64,000 nucleotides of DNA from Alphaproteobacteria bacterium (GTDB taxonomy: Bacteria > Pseudomonadota > Alphaproteobacteria > Sphingomonadales > Emcibacteraceae): the NCBI GenBank assembly GCA_030428615.1, contig JAUIDN010000003.1, forward strand, positions 173,804-237,803, given 5' to 3'. The notes below the pieces were generated by a model that was not told the DNA's origin, made no database searches, and saw only the letters and a list, made by a program, of their open reading frames with translations. Positions 7,891 to 16,362 of the stretch are shown here, piece after piece. The stretch's first letter is position 1. The number at the start of each line of letters is the position of its first letter. The position numbers and the translations under genes were made by a program.

Positions 7891-10644
7891 TTGATCAAGA
7901 GGATCGTCATCTGTATTTTCTGCGTCTTGTCAGCCGTATGGCAAGGAATGGCATGGGGTGATACCGCAAATGATTCATCCAGATTGATAAATTTTGATGT
8001 ACCATGCCAATCTGCAGACGATGGATTACGAGAATTTGCACGGCAGGCCGGATTAGCTGTTATTTTTCGCCAACAAAGTGTGACACCTTTTACAACAAAC
8101 ATTGTTAAAGGCAGTTACGAAATTGATGTAGGTCTTGCCCGTTTGCTTGATAGCACGGGCCTTGAGGGACGAGTTTCGGAAAATGGTACGCTTGTAATCG
8201 AAACTTCACCTTCAAACGGACTATCAGCAAATCAGTCTAGCGAAGGAAAACAAATGAATAAGACACAATTGAAAAAAGGAACGTCGAGTTTCCTAATGTC
8301 ATTTTTGATTGCCACCGGACTAGCCGGTCAGGATTCAAATATGCAAGAGGCTAATGCCCAGCAATCTGCAGAAAACCAGGAAGAAGATATTGTGGTCGTA
8401 ACGGGCCGACGTGTTTCAACAGCGGAAGATGCCGTTGGCATAGGCGAAGCCGGAAACACAGTTTCAGTAACACGTGAAGCATTATTATCAGCTCCTGCAG
8501 GTATTTCAGGACTAAAAGCCCTCGAAGGATTACCAGGGTTTAACGTCCAAACCGATGGCGCGCTTGGCCTATACGAATTTGGTAACTCTGTGACAGTTCG
8601 TGCCTTTAATTTTCAACAAGTTGGATTTGTATTGGATGGTATTCCCATGGGTCGGCCCGATGCATTTGGGGGGAGTCCGATATTCCGCTACGTCGATAAC
8701 GAAAATCTGCAGCAGGTTAGGGCCTCCCCCGGGTCCGGTGATGTTTCCCTTCCTTCGGCTACATCTCTGGGGCCGGTGGTTGAGTATATAACAACACCGC
8801 CTTCTGAAGAATTTGGCGCGTCAATGCAAATCGCATTTGGCGATGACAAATTACGCCGTAGTTTCATCAAACTTCAAACAGGTGATCTTGATGGTTTTTC
8901 AGGATATGTAAGCCGCTCTAAAACAGACAGTAATCTTTGGCGTGGACCGGGAACAATTGACCGTGAGCATTTTGAAGGAAAAATCAGATATGATTTTGAC
9001 GACAATTCATATATTAGCGCCCAGATGGTTTATAATGACTTCTTCGATTATGACTCTCCTTCAATAAGCAGAGCGCAATATGAAGCTTCAACTGACACCA
9101 GCGCATCCCGGGACGGTGTTGGCAGAAATATAGCCTATTTGGGAACGGTCCCGGATCTTGGTGTTGGTGCTGATGTACAATTCCAAGACGGCAACTATAC
9201 CGGTTATTATATTGACCGCGTCAATGTTCGCGAAGATCTTCTTTTTGGAGTGACATTTGCCAGCGATGTAACGGATGATCTTGATTTTATAGCAACTGGT
9301 TATTATGAAGATAAAGATGGATTTGGTGTTTCTCCGGATAGCTATTCAAATACTTTAGGCCACTATAATGAACAGATTGGTGCCGGCGTACCAACTGAAT
9401 TTGGCTTGCCACTTGTTATGCCACGTGGTGTACAATATGGTCTTTCATCTGTTGGTGGTGATCGCAAGGGCGTAACCACACGGTTCACGTACCATATCGA
9501 AAATCATAGCATCGAAATCGGGGCGTGGTATGAGGGCGAAACCTATAACCGTACCCAACTGCGCCTTAACAAAGAAGGTGGAAACCCCGCAGGTGAGCTT
9601 ATAGTACCAGATGAAGTAGCTTATTACCGTAGAAACTATACAACGGACCGTGACTTCATTCAATATAACCTTAAAGACACCTTCAAAGTTATGGATGATC
9701 GATTAACCTTTGAGGTAGGGTTTAAAGGTCTGTACCTCGATTACCAGTTATCCGGATTCAGGGATTTTGATGATTATTCACGTGTTGTTGGTGGCAATCC
9801 CGTTATTGGTTATGGTCCTCAAACCGTAGGCAGCGATTTCAATGACGGTTTCTTGCCAATGGCCGGCGCGGTCTACGAATTAAACGATACTGACCAAGTA
9901 TTTGCATCTTATTCGCAGAACTTTTCATTACCGCGCGGTGCCGATGATCTTTATGATAACATCGTAACCCCGGATATTGGGGGTGAGAAGTCAACCAATT
10001 ATGAACTTGGTATAAGGACAAACCGTCCAACATTTAACGGTGCATTGGCATTCTACTATATTGATTTTGATGACCGTATTGAAACCGCTGGCCGTGAAGT
10101 GGCCGGTCAACCCGGTCTGATTGAAACAATAGCGCAAAACGTCGGCAGCGTGGAGGCATACGGTATCGAATTTACCGGTAACTGGAAACCGGAAGCATTC
10201 GATGATTATGCGTATTTCTCCATGAACCTGACCCACAACATCGCAACATTCAAAGACGATATAAATGATAGTGGCGGTACACCACTTGGTCTCGTTGGAA
10301 ATCAATTACCGGACAGTCCAAAATGGCTTGCAACACTTGGTTTAACCGTTGAACCAACAGACTGGATCGTTGCGAATGTCAGTGGTCGTTACACTGGCAT
10401 GCGGTATGCTGATTTCATTAACACGCAGGAAATGGAATCTTACATTGTTGTTGACGCGTATATTGAATTTGGAAGTGGCGTCGAAGAGATCGGTCCACTG
10501 AAAAACCTTAAAGTCAGAGCAAATGTAACCAATCTGTTTGACACAGACACACTGTCATTTACTTTTGGAACAATTAACGGAACGGCGTTTTATCGACCGT
10601 TATCGCCACGTACATTCCAACTATCTATTGGAGCAGAGTTCTAA
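7891..10644 (+). CDS. TonB-dependent receptor with N-terminal STN signalling domain
   Basis: A 917-residue outer-membrane receptor. The TTG at 7891 is chosen because GGAGG at 7879-7883 lies seven bases upstream and the first 22 residues form a good signal peptide. An STN domain follows (FDVPCQSADDGLREFARQAGLAVIFRQ, then GLARLLDSTGLEGRV), which contacts FecR in the periplasm. A TonB box EDIVVVTG is at about residues 165-172, then a plug (GLKALEGLPGFNV, FVLDGIPMGRPD) and a beta-barrel ending in the outer-membrane C-terminal Phe (QLSIGAEF). Oddly, residues 122-158 look like a second signal peptide with its own Shine-Dalgarno. The gene follows the ECF/FecR pair by 253 bp and ends at a strong hairpin. 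The substrate is probably a siderophore, haem or glycan but is not readable. Confidence 0.93.
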   Translation: MIKRIVICIFCVLSAVWQGMAWGDTANDSSRLINFDVPCQSADDGLREFARQAGLAVIFRQQSVTPFTTNIVKGSYEIDVGLARLLDSTGLEGRVSENGTLVIETSPSNGLSANQSSEGKQMNKTQLKKGTSSFLMSFLIATGLAGQDSNMQEANAQQSAENQEEDIVVVTGRRVSTAEDAVGIGEAGNTVSVTREALLSAPAGISGLKALEGLPGFNVQTDGALGLYEFGNSVTVRAFNFQQVGFVLDGIPMGRPDAFGGSPIFRYVDNENLQQVRASPGSGDVSLPSATSLGPVVEYITTPPSEEFGASMQIAFGDDKLRRSFIKLQTGDLDGFSGYVSRSKTDSNLWRGPGTIDREHFEGKIRYDFDDNSYISAQMVYNDFFDYDSPSISRAQYEASTDTSASRDGVGRNIAYLGTVPDLGVGADVQFQDGNYTGYYIDRVNVREDLLFGVTFASDVTDDLDFIATGYYEDKDGFGVSPDSYSNTLGHYNEQIGAGVPTEFGLPLVMPRGVQYGLSSVGGDRKGVTTRFTYHIENHSIEIGAWYEGETYNRTQLRLNKEGGNPAGELIVPDEVAYYRRNYTTDRDFIQYNLKDTFKVMDDRLTFEVGFKGLYLDYQLSGFRDFDDYSRVVGGNPVIGYGPQTVGSDFNDGFLPMAGAVYELNDTDQVFASYSQNFSLPRGADDLYDNIVTPDIGGEKSTNYELGIRTNRPTFNGALAFYYIDFDDRIETAGREVAGQPGLIETIAQNVGSVEAYGIEFTGNWKPEAFDDYAYFSMNLTHNIATFKDDINDSGGTPLGLVGNQLPDSPKWLATLGLTVEPTDWIVANVSGRYTGMRYADFINTQEMESYIVVDAYIEFGSGVEEIGPLKNLKVRANVTNLFDTDTLSFTFGTINGTAFYRPLSPRTFQLSIGAEF
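8242..8256 (+). promoter_or_regulatory. Possible internal translation start inside the TonB receptor gene
   Basis: GAAGGA at 8242-8247 stands six bases before an in-frame ATG at 8254. The protein from this ATG would begin MNKTQLKKGTSSFLMSFLIA, then a small-residue stretch and a plausible signal-peptidase site before the TonB box. Translation here would give a receptor without the STN domain. It may be a relic of a fusion or a true second start. Confidence 0.4.
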
Positions 10645-10660
10645 AAAACCGAAAACTATA

Positions 10661-10693
10661 AAAAAAGGCCGGGATTTAGTCCCGGCCTTTTTT
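10661..10693. terminator. Bidirectional intrinsic terminator between TonB receptor and AAA+ gene
   Basis: A perfect 14-base inverted repeat, AAAAAAGGCCGGGA (10661-10674) and its complement (10680-10693) around a TTTAG loop, gives a T-run in either direction. It ends both the rightward receptor transcript and the leftward AAA+ transcript. Confidence 0.92.
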
Positions 10694-10719
10694 GTTTAAG
10701 AATTTAGCTTTTACCTTCC

Positions 10720-12051
10720 TTAGGCAACGTTTTCCTTTGGTGTCATGCCCACCTGTCCTTTAAAGCTGCTGTCCTGCACATAAAGATTTGCAAGTCCTTC
10801 TGCCACATATTCCTTGGTAAATGTCAGTTCTTCGCCTTTGTATTTACAATTGGCAACAACCTGATCGATAATGAATTTTGGCTGATATGCCGCCAGCGCC
10901 TTTCCTGAAACTTTTATGATCTGATGAACGGTAAACTGGAATATTTCTTCCGTAAGTTCCAACCCCTCTTTGTTGGCCACCGCCGTATAAATTGCCTTAA
11001 ACGCTTCCAATGACGGATCTTTTGTTTCCAGTTTGTAAGGTATACGGCGCAGGAATGCCGGATCCATCAAATCATCCGGCGCAAGATTGGTTGAAAATAT
11101 CACTAGTTCATCAAATGGTAATTCAAACGACTTACCGGAATGGAGTTTAAGAAAGTCAATCCGGCTTTGAAGCGGCACAATCCATCTGTTCAGAAGCTGC
11201 TCCGGGCTTACCTGCTGACGGCCAAAATCATCAATGATAAAGGTTCCATTAAGCGCTTTGATGTGCAGCGGCGCTTCATAATATTTGCTGATTTCATTAA
11301 ATTTAAGATCAAGCATTTCCATATTAAGCTCACCGCCTGTGATCACCACTGGTCGTTTACAAGGAACAAACCGTTTATCGACCATTTCCCGGAAAAGTTT
11401 ACGCCGCTCTTCCGGTGGGTTTTCAACTTCAACACTGTCATGCACCGAAGCGTCAAAAACCTTTATAATTGTTCCATTTACCTCAATCGCATATGGAATA
11501 TAAATCACACTATCAAATATATGGGCAACCTTCTCAGCAACCGTGGTTTTACCGTTGCCTGCCGGACCATATATCAGGATGCTCATGCCCGAATTTACCG
11601 CCGGGCCCAGACGGTCTGTAAATTCATCCGGCACAACGATATCCGAAAAGGCTTTTTCGATATCTTCCGGTGACACGCGCTCGTTCCCGATTGCCTGAGC
11701 GCGAACCTGATCACAATACGCATCTAGCGGCACTGGCGCCGGACCAAAATATTGATTTTGGTTCAGGGCATCCTGTACAAACTTTCTCCCAGCATTGGTT
11801 AAATTATAACGGAGTGACCCCATCCCGCCTGTTGTGCTTTGAAGCGTACCCACAGATTCAACCAGTTTTCGTTCGGTCATCATTTGCAGTGCATGTTCAA
11901 CCACATTAGTCGGAAGCTTTATTTCGTTGGAAAACTGAATAGCCGTTTCCAGATTTTCCTGATACATCCCCTTGCCGATAAGTTGTAGAACCAGATTAGG
12001 ATCATAACCGACTTCGTTTAGTTTCTTTGGCGCTTTCGGCTCATAATACAT
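10720..12051 (-). CDS. AAA+ ATPase with N-terminal winged-helix-like region
   Basis: A 443-residue AAA+ protein. Residues about 15-95 look like a helical/winged-helix module (LPTNVVEHALQMMTERKLVES). Walker A is GPAGNGKT at 162-169, Walker B is TFIIDDFG, sensor 1 is VIFSTNL, and a FLRRIPYKLE block matches the arginine-finger region. The C-terminal lid continues to residue 430. The family is found in many alphaproteobacteria as an uncharacterised ATPase with presumed chaperone- or MoxR-like activity; no partner is visible here. The ATG has an excellent GGAGGGAG Shine-Dalgarno. It stands alone, with a bidirectional terminator after it and a 213-bp divergent spacer to the oxidoreductase. Function beyond ATP hydrolysis is unknown. 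Confidence 0.85.
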   Translation of the reverse strand: MYYEPKAPKKLNEVGYDPNLVLQLIGKGMYQENLETAIQFSNEIKLPTNVVEHALQMMTERKLVESVGTLQSTTGGMGSLRYNLTNAGRKFVQDALNQNQYFGPAPVPLDAYCDQVRAQAIGNERVSPEDIEKAFSDIVVPDEFTDRLGPAVNSGMSILIYGPAGNGKTTVAEKVAHIFDSVIYIPYAIEVNGTIIKVFDASVHDSVEVENPPEERRKLFREMVDKRFVPCKRPVVITGGELNMEMLDLKFNEISKYYEAPLHIKALNGTFIIDDFGRQQVSPEQLLNRWIVPLQSRIDFLKLHSGKSFELPFDELVIFSTNLAPDDLMDPAFLRRIPYKLETKDPSLEAFKAIYTAVANKEGLELTEEIFQFTVHQIIKVSGKALAAYQPKFIIDQVVANCKYKGEELTFTKEYVAEGLANLYVQDSSFKGQVGMTPKENVA

Positions 12052-12264
12052 TGTGACACTCCCTCCTCTGCAGAATCAATGAATTCAATGTCTCAAAGAA
12101 TCATTACATAAGGGTTACCAATAGAGTTAAATTTATTTATTTGCTAACCGCCACACGCACGCACCCTTATAACAATTCTTTTGAAATTGGATGCAAGTCA
12201 GTGCATAGTCTATACCGATAATGGATGAAGATAACGACATTAGGAATTTGCGGGAGGGGCCGAA

Positions 12265-13698
12265 ATGAAATCAAACACGACAAGGCGGTCATTTATCAAA
12301 AAAACTGCTGGTGCCGCGCTCGGCCTAACAATTGTGCCACGCCATGTTTTGGGTCAGGGAATGACCGCGCCAAGCGACCAGCTTAATATCGCCATCATCG
12401 GTGGTGGCGGCAAAGGATATTCCGATGCGATAAATGCCTGGAACAACGGCGCTTCAAATATAGCCGCTATTTGTGATGTTGACTTTAACATGGCGGCGGA
12501 CGCATTCGCCAAATTTCCCAAGGCAAGAAAATATAAAGATTTTCGAAAACTTCTTGACGAAATGAGCGATATTGATGCCATTACCGTATCAACACCGGAT
12601 CATACCCACGCCGTCATCGCCATGAACGCTATGAAACGTGGCATTCATACTTATGTACAAAAACCGCTCACCCACAGTATATATGAAGCGCGAATGCTGA
12701 CGGAGACAGCGGAGCAAAATAAAATTGTCACCCAAATGGGCAATCAGGGCGCCTCTGGCTCCGGCGTTAAGCAAATGATCAAATGGTTCGATCAAGGATT
12801 GATTGGCTTGGTGGATGAAGTCCACGTCTGGACCAATCGACCGGTATGGCCGCAGGGGATAAAAACACCCCGTGATAAACCCACCATACTTGATAACCTG
12901 GATTGGGACCTTTTCGTTGGCCCTGCGAGATGGGTGGATTATCATCCGCTTTATCACCCATTTAAATGGCGTGGCTGGTGGAATTTTGGAACCGGAGCAC
13001 TTGGCGACATGGCGTGCCATCTGATTGATCCGCCATTTCGGGTTTTGGGTCTTGGCTACCCGACGGAGGTCGAAAGCAGTGTCGGCGCCATCTATTCACA
13101 GGACTGGATCCCGGATTATCTGCCCGACAGCTGCCCGCCATCGTCAAGAACGCAACTTACCTTCCCCGCCAGTGACAAAAACCCGGTGGGCATCAAAATG
13201 ACGTGGACCGATGGCGGATTAAGGCCGTTTCATCCGGACCTGATCCCCGCTGATCATCCCATTGGGGATGATGATAGCACTAATGGGGTTATCATGATGG
13301 GGGAAAAAGGCATCATGACATGTGGCACATATGCCGAAAATCCGAAAATTTATCTTAATTCCGGGGAACTGATAACACAGGAACCAGAGGAAAACCCAAC
13401 CACCTTGTCCGAAAACGGTCATGCTGCAGCATGGGTTGATGCCTGCAAAGCAGGGTACGGAAGTGATGCACAAAAGGCATTGACGTCGTCATTCGATTTC
13501 GCCGGCCCGCTGACAGAAAGCATCCTCATGGGGAACCTCGCAATCCGCAGTTACGGCCTTCGTGAACAGGTTGGTGATAAATTTAAATATCCGGGGCGAA
13601 AAAAGCTGCTCTGGAATGGGGCAACCATGAATATCACAAACTTCGAACCTGCCAATCAGTTCGTAAAACGACGGTATCGTCCAGGTTGGACACTTTAA
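12265..13698 (+). CDS. Tat-exported Gfo/Idh/MocA-family oxidoreductase
   Basis: A 477-residue oxidoreductase with a twin-arginine signal (TRRSFIKKTAGAALGLTIVPRHVLG, residues 6-30), so it is folded with its nicotinamide cofactor in the cytoplasm and exported to the periplasm. The Rossmann motif is IAIIGGGGKG (about residues 43-52), followed by IAAICDVD, STPDHTHAVIAMNAMKRGIHTYVQKPLTHS (the EKP-like catalytic Lys block, here QKP) and GALGDMACHLIDPPFRVL. The family oxidises, epimerises or hydrolyses sugars and polyols. Exported members of this size are common in bacteria that use marine polysaccharides or inositol-like compounds. GGGAGGGGC precedes the ATG. No sugar cluster surrounds it, so the substrate is unknown. 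Confidence 0.9.
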   Translation: MKSNTTRRSFIKKTAGAALGLTIVPRHVLGQGMTAPSDQLNIAIIGGGGKGYSDAINAWNNGASNIAAICDVDFNMAADAFAKFPKARKYKDFRKLLDEMSDIDAITVSTPDHTHAVIAMNAMKRGIHTYVQKPLTHSIYEARMLTETAEQNKIVTQMGNQGASGSGVKQMIKWFDQGLIGLVDEVHVWTNRPVWPQGIKTPRDKPTILDNLDWDLFVGPARWVDYHPLYHPFKWRGWWNFGTGALGDMACHLIDPPFRVLGLGYPTEVESSVGAIYSQDWIPDYLPDSCPPSSRTQLTFPASDKNPVGIKMTWTDGGLRPFHPDLIPADHPIGDDDSTNGVIMMGEKGIMTCGTYAENPKIYLNSGELITQEPEENPTTLSENGHAAAWVDACKAGYGSDAQKALTSSFDFAGPLTESILMGNLAIRSYGLREQVGDKFKYPGRKKLLWNGATMNITNFEPANQFVKRRYRPGWTL

Positions 13699-13789
13699 TA
13701 GATTAACGCGGTATTCAGTCTATATTCATATTAACGTGTCTAAAATAAAATCATACGAGCCCATTGAACAACAGAACGTAGGAAAGAGC

Positions 13790-14083
13790 TTGAAAAAAAT
13801 AATATCCAATTTCCGATATATTCCATTGCTGTTATTGTGTGCCTGCGGTGGTGGCTTTTCTGGTGAATATAGAGCAATGCAAGGGGCTGTCATGCTTGAT
13901 TTCAACCCAAATGGAAGGGTAAGGCAATCAATGATCGGGCGTCAAATCGCTGAATTTGATTTTGAAAAGAATGGCGACGAAATAAAAATATATGTCGCCC
14001 CCGGCCTTGCACAGATATACAGAATTCAAAGCGACGATGTATTGGTCGGCCCCGGTGGCGTTACGCTGGTCAAAAGACGATAA
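13790..14083 (+). CDS. Small lipoprotein, unknown
   Basis: The longest frame begins at a GTG at 13736, but a TTG at 13790 behind TAGGAAAGAG gives a classical lipoprotein precursor of 97 residues. It has a basic start (KKIISNFRYIP), a hydrophobic core and a lipobox LCAC followed by GGG. Only about 75 residues remain after lipidation, with a small beta-rich domain (AVMLDFNPNGRVRQS, FDFEKNGDEIKIYVAPG, DDVLVGPGGVTLVKR). The sequence pattern resembles the single beta-sheet domains of envelope lipoproteins, but no family is recognised. It lies just after the Tat oxidoreductase, perhaps with its own promoter. Confidence 0.6.
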   Translation: MKKIISNFRYIPLLLLCACGGGFSGEYRAMQGAVMLDFNPNGRVRQSMIGRQIAEFDFEKNGDEIKIYVAPGLAQIYRIQSDDVLVGPGGVTLVKRR

Positions 14084-14098
14084 TTCATTTCCCCGAAA

Positions 14099-14605
14099 TC
14101 AGTTCTTTTCCTGATTTTCCCTGTTTTCCTGATCTTCTGAGTGCTTAACGCGCCGCATCAAAAAACCACCGATCAAAAGTATCGCCCCAATACATAGAAA
14201 CGCAATTGTCGCAAGACCGTAAAATCCATACCCCAATGCCAGACCGATACCACCGGATGCCCAAATGCTTGCACCGGTTGCTGTTCCTACAACCCTATTA
14301 CCAGCGCCATGAATGATGGCCCCTGCACCCAAAAACCCGATGCCGGTTAATACACCCGAAATAATTTTCGCTAAATCAAGTGTGACAACATGTTCCGCAG
14401 TGGCAAAATCAGAATATAATTCCTGACTTAAAACTGCGATCATGCAGGTTGTCACCGCGACGATCATATAGGCCCTGAACTCTATGGGTTTGTCCCTTGA
14501 TTCCCGTTCAAGGCCCAGTAACATGCCAAACAACATCGCCATGCCTAACCGCACCAGAAGCTCGGCCCACGAAAGATAGGTTAATTCAAATTCAAAATTA
14601 AACAA
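14099..14605 (-). CDS. MgtC/SapB-family inner-membrane protein
   Basis: A 168-residue membrane protein with the MgtC/SapB signature: GMLLGLERESRDKPIEFRAY, then four to five TM segments (MIVAVTTCMIAVL, ISGVLTGIGFLGAGAIIHGAG, TGASIWASGGIGLALGYG, IAFLCIGAILLIGGF) and a charged C-terminal tail. The start is a TTG at 14605 with GGGAG six bases upstream; no ATG is better placed. Family members influence Mg2+ homeostasis or ATP-synthase activity in some pathogens, while the role in free-living bacteria is often unclear. The gene is single, convergent with the lipoprotein gene. Confidence 0.85.
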   Translation of the reverse strand: MFNFEFELTYLSWAELLVRLGMAMLFGMLLGLERESRDKPIEFRAYMIVAVTTCMIAVLSQELYSDFATAEHVVTLDLAKIISGVLTGIGFLGAGAIIHGAGNRVVGTATGASIWASGGIGLALGYGFYGLATIAFLCIGAILLIGGFLMRRVKHSEDQENRENQEKN

Positions 14606-14834
14606 ACAATTCTCCCAATAGCTGTCCTATCACTAAACACTATTATCCAAAGTGCGACAATATAAAACGTAATGCAGATATCAATGAATACCATTCCTGA
14701 CAAGGCGTTTCCTTCATGATGCAGCAGATCAGTTTCTTTCCTGCCCGGATAACAATTTTGATTATCGCAGCTCCTGTCATTATACTTAATAGCTAACCTG
14801 AGTAGAAATTTATAGCAGGGAAAGGGTATCACCC

Positions 14835-15464
14835 ATGAGTGTGATGGATTACATCCGGTTCTGGTTTGGCATTCTGCCAAAGGATTCCAATACGCGCCTC
14901 GCCCTGCTTGAACAGCGCTGTATAGATGCAGTACGGAACAGCGGTGTAAGTCCCCCACAGCAATTTGAAAATAATATGTGCGCCATGGCAGCATGGTGGG
15001 CAATACCTTACCATATCTATCTGTTTGACGAATTTGGAAAGCGCGAAATCACACCGCGCCTGGTTCAAAAAGCATCAAAAATGATATCAGCGCAAGCGCA
15101 AAGACAACTTTCATTTGATCCTAACAGTAAGAAACTTGGTTATGGCAATGTATCATCAGCTATGGATCTTGTAATCTTTGATATGTGTCGTTTGTGGCAA
15201 GCCGTCTTCAGGGATAATTTTGATAAAAATCCAAAAGCGGATTATCAACAGACGGTTGATTACCTGAAACAAACCTTCACTGACCCGAAGCTGGACCTGG
15301 CGGATAAGCTCTGGCTTTATTTTGAAACAGAGGAAGAAAAAGAACAGCGCATGGAATTATACGATGACGACGATGAAGAAGAGATGATTGATGATTTAGA
15401 AGATTTCGCCGATTGCGTTACACGATTTTATTTTCACTGCACCAATAAAATAGGCATCTCCTAA
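14835..15464 (+). CDS. Hypothetical protein with acidic C-terminal segment
   Basis: A 209-residue cytoplasmic protein with no signal peptide or TM segment that I can see. The first 170 residues look mostly helical (DYIRFWFGILPKDSN, MCAMAAWWAIPYHIYLFDEFGKREI, YGNVSSAMDLVIFDMCRLWQAVF), followed by an EEEKEQRMELYDDDDEEEMIDDLEDFAD acidic patch and a short hydrophobic end with a Cys. AGGGAAAGGG lies upstream of the ATG, though rather far (about ten bases). It is flanked by a divergent MgtC gene and the Crp-like gene, so context gives no clue. I do not recognise the family. Confidence 0.65.
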   Translation: MSVMDYIRFWFGILPKDSNTRLALLEQRCIDAVRNSGVSPPQQFENNMCAMAAWWAIPYHIYLFDEFGKREITPRLVQKASKMISAQAQRQLSFDPNSKKLGYGNVSSAMDLVIFDMCRLWQAVFRDNFDKNPKADYQQTVDYLKQTFTDPKLDLADKLWLYFETEEEKEQRMELYDDDDEEEMIDDLEDFADCVTRFYFHCTNKIGIS

Positions 15465-15663
15465 TACAAACTAAAACTACAAAACCAATCTATATAAGAA
15501 ATACATCAATCAAAAGCCCGTTTAACTTCGGTTTTTGACACCAGGCATCCAGCAATCATTAATATAACGATTTCTTTTTCGACGCTATCTAAATCACTTG
15601 TCACTCTGCGCTCCCAAAGGTTGCGAAGGGTCATTGCCATGAAAGCTTCACGGTGATATCGTC

Positions 15664-15683
15664 CATTAACATATGGTAATGAT
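15664..15683. promoter_or_regulatory. Operator copy 1, upstream of the Crp-like gene
   Basis: CATTAACATATGGTAATGAT lies 13 bases before the Crp-like start codon and matches 18 of 20 bases of the element found after that gene. Its core ATTAAC-N4-GGTAAT is a slightly degenerate inverted repeat. Position suggests autoregulation, probably repression given the overlap with the leader. Confidence 0.5.
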
Positions 15684-15695
15684 GAGAAATTATTA

Positions 15696-16286
15696 ATGAG
15701 TGATAAATCGAATGGCATTGAGATGCTTAGAAGCAGTATCAATACTATCTGTCATCTTAATGATCAAATCATTGACGCATTTTTATCATTATTCACTGCC
15801 CACAAGCTTCAGAATGGCTCTGATTTTATTCGTGAGGGTGTGATGGGAAAACATATATGTTTTGTAACAGAAGGCATATTCAGATCCTATTATATTTCAC
15901 CCAAGGGCGAAGAGAAAATAAAGCATTTTTTCCTTCCCGGCACTTTCTTTGCCCCGCTAACATCACTGGTAACTAATCAACCAAGCCCAGTTTACATTGG
16001 AACATTAAAAGATTCGGAATATTTGTCAGCAGATTACAATGCCATAGAGGTTTTATACACTGAGCAACCGGAGTTGAATAAACTTGGAAGGAAGCTGGCT
16101 GAGTGGGCCTGGATAGGTAAGGAAAGAAGGGAAACCCAACTGATAATGCTTGATGCGAGCAGCCGTTACAAAGCGTTTCGGGAAGAATTTCCAGGGCTGG
16201 AACGCCAAATTCCTCAATATCATATTGCCTCATATCTTGGCATTACACCCGTACAATTAAGCAGAATACGTGCTAATCTTAAATGA
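15696..16286 (+). CDS. Crp/Fnr-type transcriptional regulator
   Basis: A 196-residue regulator with an N-terminal cyclic-nucleotide-binding-like beta-barrel (FIREGVMGKHICFVTEGIFRSYYISPKGEEKIKHFFLPGTFFAP) and a C-terminal helix-turn-helix (QYHIASYLGITPVQLSRIRANLK). The barrel lacks the clear phosphate-binding cassette of true cAMP receptors and resembles the short Crp-like regulators common in Bacteroidetes and some proteobacteria, whose ligand is unknown. Near-identical 20-base operator-like elements lie 13 bases upstream of its start and immediately after its stop, ahead of the SDR gene, so it probably controls itself and that neighbour. The ATG lacks a strong Shine-Dalgarno (GAGAAA). Confidence 0.85.
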   Translation: MSDKSNGIEMLRSSINTICHLNDQIIDAFLSLFTAHKLQNGSDFIREGVMGKHICFVTEGIFRSYYISPKGEEKIKHFFLPGTFFAPLTSLVTNQPSPVYIGTLKDSEYLSADYNAIEVLYTEQPELNKLGRKLAEWAWIGKERRETQLIMLDASSRYKAFREEFPGLERQIPQYHIASYLGITPVQLSRIRANLK

Positions 16287-16314
16287 GTGATCATTAACAT
16301 AGGTTAATGATCAC
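16287..16314. promoter_or_regulatory. Operator copy 2: perfect 11-bp inverted repeat before the SDR gene
   Basis: GTGATCATTAA (16287-16297) and its exact complement TTAATGATCAC (16304-16314) surround a CATAGG spacer. It starts directly after the regulator's stop codon and about 50 bases before the SDR start. No T-run follows, so it is more likely a protein-binding site than a terminator. Confidence 0.6.
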
Positions 16315-16362
16315 CGCGCAAAAGAAAACGATAATAACTTCACTTTCAAAATGGAGGTTATT

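Noticed and set aside
7730..7894. 54-codon frame (MLGQKRLGNIYF...) in the gap before the TonB receptor
   Set aside because: Only a weak GAGG precedes it and the protein looks random; it overlaps the receptor's Shine-Dalgarno and start. A leader-peptide role is possible but unsupported.
11140..11673. 177-codon plus-strand frame inside the AAA+ ATPase gene
   Set aside because: Antisense to Walker A/B-coding sequence; no ribosome site and no known motif.
12052..12264. Possible sigma-54 site in the AAA+/Gfo-Idh-MocA divergent region
   Set aside because: The GG and GC dinucleotides are not at -24/-12 spacing.
15506..15742. 78-codon minus-strand frame opposite the Crp-like leader
   Set aside because: Its first codons overlap the Crp-like gene and its operator, no ribosome site precedes any start, and no family is recognisable. 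A real small gene from an internal Met at about 15640 cannot be fully excluded.
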